The position numbers and the translations under genes were made by a program. Shown here piece by piece: positions 1-4,730 of a stretch of DNA of 9,648 nucleotides. The stretch is from positions 1-9,648 of the forward strand of contig JANXPK010000310.1 in assembly GCA_025357355.1 (NCBI GenBank), written 5' to 3'. This stretch comes from Rhodobacterales bacterium (GTDB lineage: Bacteria; Pseudomonadota; Alphaproteobacteria; Rhodobacterales; Rhodobacteraceae). The notes beneath the pieces are model-generated. The model was not told where the DNA came from and made no database searches. It worked only from the letters and a program-made list of their open reading frames with translations. Positions within the stretch are counted from its first letter, which is position 1. The number at the start of each line of letters is the position of its first letter.

Positions 1-330
1 CACCGCCCGCCCGGTCGCTGGCCAGAACAGATGCTCGTGCGGGAAGCCCCGGCCGCCGTTATAGCCGATGAACTTCACGACACAGTCCCGCGCCCCGCCC
101 TTGGGGGTGATGAACCAACCCTTGACCGGCGAACCACCATAGCCGGCGAAACTGACGTCGCACACGTCGAACACCGGCAAGCCCACATCCACTGCCTCGA
201 ACCGCGCATTGAGCGGATGCAGCCGCACCTCTGCCAGCGTCTCCGCCCAGAAGTCATCGAAATCCTTCGGGCACACAGCGCCTGAACGATAGGCTGGCAC
301 CTGATCGGGCCAAAGGTCGGGAAAGGGCAT
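1..330 (-). CDS. Acetylxylan esterase / cephalosporin-C deacetylase, N-terminal part (cut by window edge)
   Basis: The reverse strand is open from an ATG at 330 to the window edge (110 codons, no stop), so the gene continues outside. The protein begins MPFPDLWPDQVPAYRSG, followed by a PKDFDDFWAETLAEVR segment (about residues 22-37) and then SFAGYGGSPVKGWFITPKG and FIGYNGGRGFPHEH. These match the N-terminal half of the CE7 carbohydrate esterases (AXE1 family), alpha/beta-hydrolases that remove acetyl groups from xylo-oligosaccharides and cephalosporin C. The catalytic Ser/Asp/His would lie in the missing part. The start is supported by AGGAGG five bases upstream; an overlapping ATG at 335 is in another frame that does not resemble the family. 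The gene is divergent from hisB with about 96 bp between them. Family call is good; true substrate unknown. Confidence 0.85.
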   Translation of the reverse strand, partial: MPFPDLWPDQVPAYRSGAVCPKDFDDFWAETLAEVRLHPLNARFEAVDVGLPVFDVCDVSFAGYGGSPVKGWFITPKGGARDCVVKFIGYNGGRGFPHEHLFWPATGRAV

Positions 331-375
331 GGCATCCTCCTGTCATGCCACAGGTTAACCCCACCGCCGTCGCGA

Positions 376-404
376 TTGCCAGCACAACCCATCGCCCCTA
401 TAAG
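376..404 (+). promoter_or_regulatory. Candidate sigma-70 promoter of hisB
   Basis: TTGCCA (376-381) and TATAAG (399-404) are separated by exactly 17 bases. This is a good match to the vegetative sigma factor consensus and lies in the divergent spacer before hisB. Transcription would start near 411 and leave a leader of only about 15 bases, with AAGGGAG (414-420) as the ribosome binding site. Such a short leader leaves no room for a his-leader-peptide attenuator. This is pattern recognition only. Confidence 0.5.
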
Positions 405-426
405 GCCCCTATCAAGGGAGCCCCCG

Positions 427-1014
427 ATGCGCAGCGCCACCACCACCCGCAAAACCGCCGAGACCGCGATTTCGGTCACCGTCAATCTCGACGGCACCGG
501 CCAGTCCAACTGCACCACCGGCGTCGGCTTTTTCGACCACATGCTCGACCAGCTGGCCAAACACTCCCTCATCGACCTCACCATCACCGCCACCGGCGAC
601 CTGCATATCGACGACCACCACACGGTCGAGGATGTCGGCATCGCCCTCGGCCAGGCTCTGACCCGCGCCCTAGGCGACAAGCGCGGCATCCGCCGCTATG
701 GCCACTTCACCCTCGCGATGGACGACGCCCAGATCGCCTGCGCGCTCGACCTTTCCGCCCGCCCCTACCTGATCTGCAACCTGCCCTTCCCCACCCCCAA
801 GATCGGCACTTTCGACACCGAACTGGTGCGCGAATTCCTGCAAGCCCTCGCCACCCACGGCGGCATCACCCTGCACCTTGATCTCGTCCACGGCCTGAAC
901 TCCCACCACATCGCCGAGGCCGCCTTCAAATCCCTCGCCCGCGCCCTGCGCATGGCCGTCGAGCCCGACCCCCGCGCCGCAGGCTCCATCCCCTCCACCA
1001 AGGGCGCGCTCTAG
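427..1014 (+). CDS. hisB: Imidazoleglycerol-phosphate dehydratase HisB
   Basis: HisB dehydrates imidazole-glycerol phosphate to imidazole-acetol phosphate, the sixth step of histidine synthesis, in the cytoplasm. The 195-residue protein has the usual length of the single-function enzyme; there is no phosphatase domain as in enterobacterial HisB. The two family metal-binding signatures are visible: HHTVED (H64, H65, E68, D69) and SHHIAEAAFKSLARALR (H160, H161, E164). They bind Mn(II) at subunit interfaces of the 24-mer known for the family. The ATG at 427 is chosen because AAGGGAG precedes it and MRSATTTRKT is a typical N-terminus; an in-frame ATG at 376 would overlap the proposed promoter. 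It is followed by hisH after 47 bp, probably in one transcript. Codons are strongly C-ending. Confidence 0.97.
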   Translation: MRSATTTRKTAETAISVTVNLDGTGQSNCTTGVGFFDHMLDQLAKHSLIDLTITATGDLHIDDHHTVEDVGIALGQALTRALGDKRGIRRYGHFTLAMDDAQIACALDLSARPYLICNLPFPTPKIGTFDTELVREFLQALATHGGITLHLDLVHGLNSHHIAEAAFKSLARALRMAVEPDPRAAGSIPSTKGAL

Positions 1015-1050
1015 CCCATTTCATCTTGGCCCAAATACTCCCGCCGGAGG
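1015..1050 (+). repeat. Intergenic repeat between hisB and hisH, carrying the hisH ribosome binding site
   Basis: Directly after the hisB stop the spacer reads CCCATTTCATCTTGGCCC then AAATACTCCCGCCGGAGG. A related sequence follows the hisA stop (CCCATTCATCTGTCCACC then AATATCCTCGG). I recall elements of the form TTTCATCTTGGCC-AAATACTCC as common between genes in Rhodobacterales, but cannot count copies here. The end folds as CTCC (1038-1041), loop CGCC, GGAG (1046-1049). Its last bases, GGAGG, are the best Shine-Dalgarno sequence for hisH, 11 bases before the ATG. Confidence 0.55.
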
Positions 1051-1061
1051 CACGCCGACCC

Positions 1062-1700
1062 ATGCTCACCGTCCTTGTTGACTACGACAGCGGCAACCTG
1101 CACTCCGCCGCCAAGGCTTTCCAACGCATGGCCGACGAAACCAACGCCGGTCAGGTCCTCGTCTCCAGCCACCCCGAGGATGTTGCCCGCGCCGACCGCA
1201 TCGTGCTGCCCGGTGACGGCGCCTTCCCGTCCTGCCGCCGCGCCCTCGGCTCCTACGGCGGCCTGTTCGAGGCGATCGAAGACGCCGTGACAACACGGGC
1301 ACGACCCTTCCTCGGCATCTGCGTCGGCATGCAGATGATGGCCACCTGGGGCCGCGAATACACCGACACCCAGGGCTTCGGCTGGATCCCCGGCGAGGTC
1401 ATCCGCATCACCCCGACCGACCCCCGCCTCAAGGTCCCGCACATGGGCTGGAACGACCTTGTCATCGACGCAAATCACCCCGTCCTCTCCGGCATCGCCA
1501 CCGGCGACCACGCCTATTTCGTCCACTCCTACCACTTCAAGGTCGAAAACCCCGCCCACCGCCTCGCCCATGTCGACTACGCCGGAGACGTCACCGCCAT
1601 CATTGGCCGCGACACCATGCTCGGCACCCAGTTCCACCCCGAGAAAAGCCAATCCACCGGCCTCCGCCTCATCGCCAATTTCCTGACCTGGAAGCCGTGA
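1062..1700 (+). CDS. hisH: Imidazole glycerol phosphate synthase, glutamine amidotransferase subunit HisH
   Basis: HisH releases ammonia from glutamine and passes it to HisF (3620-4381 here) for synthesis of IGP and AICAR. It is a class I (triad) amidotransferase. The nucleophile Cys87 lies in FLGICVGMQMM, and the His192/Glu194 pair lies in GTQFHPEKSQ. The oxyanion-strand region PGDGAF (50-55) is present. Length (212 residues) is normal and the protein looks intact. The ATG at 1062 is chosen because MLTVLVDYDSGNLHS is the typical beginning and GGAGG lies upstream; a TTG at 1026 would be inside the spacer repeat. Its partner hisF is about 1.9 kb downstream, separated by the Rhs remnant, a reverse-strand DUF2147 gene and hisA. 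Confidence 0.97.
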   Translation: MLTVLVDYDSGNLHSAAKAFQRMADETNAGQVLVSSHPEDVARADRIVLPGDGAFPSCRRALGSYGGLFEAIEDAVTTRARPFLGICVGMQMMATWGREYTDTQGFGWIPGEVIRITPTDPRLKVPHMGWNDLVIDANHPVLSGIATGDHAYFVHSYHFKVENPAHRLAHVDYAGDVTAIIGRDTMLGTQFHPEKSQSTGLRLIANFLTWKP

Positions 1701-1719
1701 CCGGGTCGCCCACCGCCCC

Positions 1720-2151
1720 ATGCGGGGTTCCGTTCGCGGTGTAACCAATTCCGCATTCGACGCGGCCGGCAACCCGGCCACCGTCAAGATCGAACGCACA
1801 ATCTACCGCCCCTATGGCAACTGGGACGCCACCGGCACCTGGCTTGGCACCACCGCCCCGCCCGAGAGCCACGGCTATATCGGCGAGCATCTCGACCCCG
1901 AGGCCGGGCTGCAATACCTCAACGCCCGCTGCCACGCCCCCCGGCTCGCCCTCCTCAGGGAAACCCTGTCCCACAGGGTTTCCCGATCTTCGTCGATCAT
2001 CCAGCCCGACTGGTGGGACGTCACCCAGCCCGGCGTCGGCACCAACCGCTACGCCTATGCCGGAGACGTTCCGGTGAATGGGAGCGATCCGAGGGGGGCG
2101 ACAATCGTAACCGGGTCCACCAAGTCCCCCCGATTCGCCCACAATGGTTAA
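1720..2151 (+). pseudogene. Rhs-family fragment (RHS repeat-associated core), degenerate
   Basis: The 143-codon frame contains AFDAAGNPATVKIERTIYRPYG, GYIGEHLDPEAGLQYLNAR and QPDWWDVTQPGVGTNRYAYAGD, the conserved end of the Rhs/YD-repeat shell that normally precedes a variable toxin tip. A full Rhs protein is over 1000 residues, so only the last tenth is here, without the YD-repeats, a signal peptide or a clear toxin domain. Decay is visible. The expected ARYYDPRL reads ARCHAPRL, and the expected NDPVNRSDPNG reads DVPVNGSDPRG. A palindromic insert adds about 14 residues between RLAL and IQPDWW. No ribosome binding site precedes the ATG, and the first dozen codons do not look Rhs-like. It is probably a remnant left in the his cluster by recombination or transfer; expression is doubtful. 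Confidence 0.8.
1954..1998 (+). repeat. Palindromic insert inside the Rhs remnant
   Basis: GGGAAACCCTGT (1958-1969), loop CCC (1970-1972) and ACAGGGTTTCCC (1973-1984) form a perfect 12-bp stem. It sits where Rhs proteins have only about one residue between RLAL and QPDWW. The extra segment reads LRETLSHRVSRSSS, and the downstream Rhs frame is kept, so about 42 bases (a multiple of three) seem to have been inserted. GATC flanks TTCGTC at 1985-1998. The stem is self-complementary, REP/MITE-like. It is too close to the Rhs core to be a terminator and has no T-tract. Confidence 0.7.
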
Positions 2152-2183
2152 CGCCACCATCCCCGCGCGGAAGTAAATTTTCC

Positions 2184-2227
2184 TGTAGAGGCATTGTAGG
2201 CCAATTGTAGGTACTTTGTAGGTCCTT
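2184..2227 (+). repeat. Four tandem 11-bp repeats (TGTAGG-type), helically phased
   Basis: TGTAG occurs at 2184, 2195, 2206 and 2217, always 11 bases apart. The units are TGTAGAGGCAT, TGTAGGCCAAT, TGTAGGTACTT and TGTAGGTCCTT. TGTAG and the last T are invariant; the sixth base is G in three of four. On the reverse strand this reads as CCTACA boxes spaced by five bases. Direct repeats with an 11-bp period resemble the tandem sites bound by OmpR/PhoB-type response regulators (a Pho box is two 7-bp repeats spaced by 4). They could also be iterons. No cognate protein is encoded in the window. Confidence 0.75.
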
Positions 2228-2234
2228 CACCTCT

Positions 2235-2255
2235 CGTTAATCCTCCCGATTAACG
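2235..2255. repeat. Inverted repeat CGTTAAT-N7-ATTAACG
   Basis: Perfect 7-bp arms at 2235-2241 and 2249-2255 are separated by CCTCCCG. It begins seven bases after the last 11-bp repeat unit. The arms are AT-rich and centred about 14 bp apart, which fits a dimeric repressor operator better than a terminator (weak stem, no T-tract). The protein that might bind is unknown. Confidence 0.55.
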
Positions 2256-2280
2256 CAGCGATCTCAACCCCTTGGCCCCC

Positions 2281-2676
2281 CTATTTCACCCGGCTCCACG
2301 CCTGTGCCCGGCACAAGAGCCCCGCCAGAATACAGCCCGACACCGACAGCCCGTCGCCCGATAGCTGCATGGTCGAGCTATAGGTCTTATCGCGGTCCGG
2401 CGCCCATATCTTGCCGTCCCCATAGTAACCGCCGCCCTGCGCCACCATGTCCCAGACGATCTGCTTGCCGATATTGGTGGTCGGACCGGCTGCCCCGGTG
2501 CCGTCGAACGAGCGGATCAGCGTGCCACAAAATGCAGGGCCACAGGGCTTGATCTCGACATAGCCATAGTTGCCGTTGTCATCGGGCAGCGTTTTCCACA
2601 CCCCCTCGACCGGATCACCGGCCCAGGCCGCCCCCGCCCAAAGGGCCAATGCCACCCCGTATATCGCTGTCCGCAT
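2281..2676 (-). CDS. Small secreted DUF2147-domain protein
   Basis: The 131-residue protein starts with a signal peptide (MRTAIYGVALALWAGAAWA, probable cleavage after AWA), so it is probably periplasmic. The mature part fits DUF2147: DPVEGVWKT at the start, GYVEIKPCGPAFCGTLIR, then GDGKIWAPDRDKTYSSTMQL, and SVSGCILAGLLCRAQAWSRV at the end. The four cysteines, in CGPAFCG and GCILAGLLC, may form disulfides (inference). The function of the domain is not established. The ATG at 2676 is chosen because GGAGGG lies just upstream and a signal peptide follows at once; the same frame opens earlier, at 2763. It is transcribed against the his genes and divergently from hisA, with 124 bp between the starts. 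I believe this gene sits between hisH and hisA in related bacteria, so it is probably ancestral, unlike the Rhs fragment. Confidence 0.85.
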   Translation of the reverse strand: MRTAIYGVALALWAGAAWAGDPVEGVWKTLPDDNGNYGYVEIKPCGPAFCGTLIRSFDGTGAAGPTTNIGKQIVWDMVAQGGGYYGDGKIWAPDRDKTYSSTMQLSGDGLSVSGCILAGLLCRAQAWSRVK

Positions 2677-2701
2677 GGTTCCCTCCGCAAATGCTGGTGC
2701 G

Positions 2702-2730
2702 ATAATTCGGCCAAAGTCCGGTTCACGCAA
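2702..2730 (-). promoter_or_regulatory. Candidate promoter of the DUF2147 gene, overlapping a dyad
   Basis: On the reverse strand TTGCGT (2730-2725) and AATTAT (2707-2702) are 17 bases apart, about 25 bases before the DUF2147 start codon. A dyad TCACGC-AA-GCGTGA (2723-2736) overlaps the -35 box and could be an operator. The match is moderate and based on sequence only. Confidence 0.35.
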
Positions 2731-2752
2731 GCGTGACGTTGGGTTGAAACCC

Positions 2753-2781
2753 TTGGCAAGCACCCCGCCCCTGCGTAAGAG
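2753..2781 (+). promoter_or_regulatory. Weak candidate promoter of hisA
   Basis: TTGGCA (2753-2758) and TAAGAG (2776-2781) are 17 bases apart, about 20 bases before the hisA ATG. The -35 box is good and the -10 box poor. hisA needs its own promoter unless transcripts run through the reverse-strand DUF2147 gene, because nothing else on the plus strand lies just upstream. Confidence 0.3.
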
Positions 2782-2800
2782 GCGGCAACAGGAGCGCCAG

Positions 2801-3520
2801 ATGATCCTTTATCCCGCCATCGACCTCAAAGACGGCCATTGCGTGCGCCTGCTGCGCGGCGACATGGCCGCCGCCACCTTCTTCGGCGACGACCCCGCCG
2901 CACAAGCCGCCAAGTTTCAGGGTGCAGGCTGCGAATGGCTGCATCTTGTTGATCTCAATGGTGCTTTTGCCGGAACCCCGGTCAACGCCAAGGCCGTCGA
3001 GGCCATCCTCGCCCGCATCACCATTCCAGCCCAGCTTGGCGGCGGCATCCGCGACATGGCCACCATCGACATGTGGCTGACCCAGGGTCTCGCCCGCATC
3101 ATCCTCGGCACCGTCGCCGTCGAAAACCCCACCCTCGTCCGCGATGCCGCAAAGGCCTTCCCCGGCCAGATCGCCGTCGGCATTGACGCCCGCAAGGGCT
3201 TGGTCGCAACCCAGGGATGGGCGACCGCGACTGAAATCCAAGCCACTGATCTCGCACGCTCTTTCGAAGATGCCGGGGTCGCCGCGATCATCTACACCGA
3301 CATCGACCGCGACGGCACCATGCAAGGCCCCAACATCGCCGCGACCGAGGCCCTCGCCCGCGCCGTCACCATCCCCGTCATCGCGTCGGGCGGCGTGTCG
3401 TCTCTTGCCGACCTGATCGCCTTGCGCGGCACCGGTGTCATCGCCGGGGCCATCTCGGGCCGGGCGCTCTACGATGGCACGATCGACTTGGGCGCGGCGC
3501 TGAAGGCCCTTGCGGCGTAA
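2801..3520 (+). CDS. hisA: ProFAR isomerase HisA
   Basis: HisA (phosphoribosylformimino-5-aminoimidazole carboxamide ribotide isomerase) performs the Amadori rearrangement of ProFAR to PRFAR, the fourth step of histidine synthesis. The 239-residue (beta/alpha)8 barrel is complete. The catalytic aspartates are Asp8 (in YPAIDLKDG) and Asp129 (in VGIDARKG). The phosphate-binding loops are QLGGGIRD (78-85) and VIASGGVSS. The half-barrel repeat shared with HisF shows in TDIDRDGTMQGPN. The ATG at 2801 is preceded by GGAGCG and starts the canonical MILYPAIDL; the open frame extends upstream to 2570 but there overlaps the DUF2147 gene. hisF follows after 99 bp. Confidence 0.97.
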   Translation: MILYPAIDLKDGHCVRLLRGDMAAATFFGDDPAAQAAKFQGAGCEWLHLVDLNGAFAGTPVNAKAVEAILARITIPAQLGGGIRDMATIDMWLTQGLARIILGTVAVENPTLVRDAAKAFPGQIAVGIDARKGLVATQGWATATEIQATDLARSFEDAGVAAIIYTDIDRDGTMQGPNIAATEALARAVTIPVIASGGVSSLADLIALRGTGVIAGAISGRALYDGTIDLGAALKALAA

Positions 3521-3619
3521 CCCATTCATCTGTCCACCAATATCCTCGGGGGGTGATGCAACACCGAGGGGGCGAGCTCCCCCCTTTTCCCCACGCCCCC
3601 CATCCGCTACAACGCCCCC
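3521..3619 (+). repeat. hisA-hisF spacer with repeat-family sequence and GC hairpins
   Basis: The spacer begins CCCATTCATCTGTCCACC right after the hisA stop, like the hisB-hisH spacer. CCTCGG (3544-3549) can pair with CCGAGG (3564-3569). Alternatively GGGGG (3568-3572) pairs with CCCCC (3579-3583) around CGAGCT and is followed by TTTT (3585-3588), which is terminator-like. The two folds share 3568-3569 and compete. I recall similar GC-hairpin repeats as common in Rhodobacterales spacers. No good Shine-Dalgarno precedes the hisF ATG. The hairpin may reduce readthrough into hisF. Confidence 0.5.
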
Positions 3620-4381
3620 ATGCTCAAAACCCGCCTCATTCCCTGCCTTGACGTCGCTGACGGCCGCGTCGTCAAAGGAGTCAATTTCGTCAACCTGCAG
3701 GATGCGGGTGACCCGGTCGCGGCGGCGCGGGCCTATGACCTCGCGGGCGCCGACGAGCTGTGCTTCCTCGACATCCATGCCACCCTTGAAAACCGTGGCA
3801 CCATGTTCGATCTGGTCACGCGCACGGCCGAGCAATGCTTCATGCCCCTTACAGTTGGCGGCGGCGTGCGGACCCAAGCGGATGTGCGTGCTCTCCTCTT
3901 GGCCGGGGCCGACAAGGTCAGCTTCAACTCTGCCGCCGTCGCCGACCCCGATGTGGTCGCCGAGGCCGCGGACCGTTTCGGCAGCCAGTGCATCGTGGTC
4001 GCCATCGACGCCAAAACCGTAAGCCCCGGAAAATGGGAGATTTTCACACATGGCGGGCGCCGCTCAACCGGCATAGATGCGGTCGAATTTGCCCGCACTG
4101 TTGCTGCCAAAGGTGCGGGAGAGATTCTGCTCACCTCGATGGACCGCGACGGCACCAAAGCGGGCTTCAACCTGCCGCTGACCCGCGCTGTTTCGGACGC
4201 CGTATCGATCCCGGTCATCGCTTCGGGCGGGGTCGGCACGCTGGACCACCTCGTCGAAGGCATCACCCAAGGCCACGCCTCTGCCGTGCTCGCCGCCTCG
4301 ATTTTCCACTTTGGCACGTTCACCATTGCCGAGGCCAAGGCCCATATGGGCAAGGCTGGCATCCCAGTGAGGCTGCAATGA
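3620..4381 (+). CDS. hisF: Imidazole glycerol phosphate synthase, cyclase subunit HisF
   Basis: HisF combines PRFAR with ammonia from HisH to give IGP and AICAR, linking histidine and purine synthesis. The 253-residue barrel is complete. The catalytic pair is Asp11 (in LIPCLDVADG) and Asp130 (in VVAIDAKTV). The phosphate-binding loops are TVGGGVRT and VIASGGVGT, and MDRDGTKAGFN is the family motif. The protein begins MLKTRLIPCLDV, which fixes the start at 3620, although the bases before it (CTACAACGCCCCC) lack a clear ribosome binding site. Its stop overlaps the hisE start (ATGA), so the two are translationally coupled. HisH, its obligate partner, is encoded about 1.9 kb upstream. Confidence 0.98.
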   Translation: MLKTRLIPCLDVADGRVVKGVNFVNLQDAGDPVAAARAYDLAGADELCFLDIHATLENRGTMFDLVTRTAEQCFMPLTVGGGVRTQADVRALLLAGADKVSFNSAAVADPDVVAEAADRFGSQCIVVAIDAKTVSPGKWEIFTHGGRRSTGIDAVEFARTVAAKGAGEILLTSMDRDGTKAGFNLPLTRAVSDAVSIPVIASGGVGTLDHLVEGITQGHASAVLAASIFHFGTFTIAEAKAHMGKAGIPVRLQ

Positions 4382-4686
4382 CCGCACTGGACCGCCTTGC
4401 CGCCACGATTGCTGACCGCAAAGGCGCTGACCCCGAAACCTCGTGGACCGCCAAACTGCTGTCCCGCGGCCCCGAAAAATGCGCCGAGAAATTCGGCGAA
4501 GAGGCCGTGGAGGCGATCATCGAGGCCGTCAAAGGAGACCGCGAGCGGCTCACCGCCGAGGCGGCGGATGTGGTGTATCATTTGCTCGTGATGCTAGCAG
4601 CCCGTGAGGTGACGCTGGACGATGTTCTGGCCGAATTGGAACGGCGCGAGGGCATGTCTGGGATTGCGGAGAAGGCGGCGCGCTAA
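4378..4686 (+). CDS. hisE: Phosphoribosyl-ATP pyrophosphatase HisE
   Basis: HisE hydrolyses PR-ATP to PR-AMP and pyrophosphate, the second step of the pathway. It is an all-alpha MazG-like enzyme. The 102-residue stand-alone form is normal here; in many bacteria it is fused to HisI. The metal-binding signature is present as EKFGEEAVEAIIEA (E41, E42, E45) and AEAADVVYHLLVML (E61, D64). The start ATG lies within the hisF stop (overlap of four bases). It is the last his gene: the IS66 end begins only six bases after the stop, so any original terminator or downstream gene has been replaced by IS sequence. The reading frame itself is intact. Confidence 0.97.
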   Translation: MTALDRLAATIADRKGADPETSWTAKLLSRGPEKCAEKFGEEAVEAIIEAVKGDRERLTAEAADVVYHLLVMLAAREVTLDDVLAELERREGMSGIAEKAAR

Positions 4687-4692
4687 GATATC

Positions 4693-4730
4693 GCAAGCGG
4701 TGCCTGAATACCGCTTGGGTTTCAGCGTGA
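4693..4730 (+). repeat. IS66 left inverted repeat (next to hisE), with internal hairpin
   Basis: This is the left terminus of the element, six bases after the hisE stop. It differs from the right end at the second base (C for T). AAGCGGT (4695-4701) pairs perfectly with ACCGCTT (4710-4716) around an 8-base loop, so transcripts leaving hisE pass a hairpin at once. There is no T-tract, so termination there is uncertain. The tnpC stop codon (4722-4724) lies inside this end. Confidence 0.75.

Larger units (their letters stand above)
2152..2280. other. Convergent spacer between Rhs remnant and DUF2147 gene
   Basis: This short noncoding spacer is distinctly more AT-rich than its surroundings. It holds the 11-bp repeat array (2184-2227) and a dyad (2235-2255). 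Both neighbouring genes end here, so no conventional promoter is needed in it, yet it has operator-like architecture. It has no rho-independent terminator with a T-tract. Confidence 0.6.

Noticed and set aside
427..450. his-leader attenuator peptide
   Set aside because: The leader implied by the candidate promoter is only about 15 bases, and no His-codon-rich short frame precedes hisB.
75..689. 204-codon reverse-strand frame starting in hisB
   Set aside because: It covers the esterase start in the wrong frame and the antisense of hisB; the esterase frame beginning at 330 has clear homology.
345..881. 178-codon plus-strand frame overlapping hisB
   Set aside because: His/Arg/Pro-rich out-of-frame reading of hisB.
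2184..2227. 11-bp repeats as a CRISPR array
   Set aside because: Units are far too short, contiguous, without spacers, and no cas genes are near.
2237..2253. TTAA...TTAA pair as a CtrA binding site
   Set aside because: CtrA needs TTAA-N7-TTAA; here nine bases separate the two TTAA, and the pair is better explained as arms of an inverted repeat in a convergent spacer.
2723..4051. 442-codon reverse-strand open frame
   Set aside because: It is antisense to hisA and hisF, which match their families along their full length; the frame is Gly/Asp/Val-rich as expected from a shadow of high-GC codons.
3733..4581. 282-codon reverse-strand open frame across hisF and hisE
   Set aside because: Shadow of two well-recognised genes; composition Ser/Ala/Arg-rich with no family resemblance.
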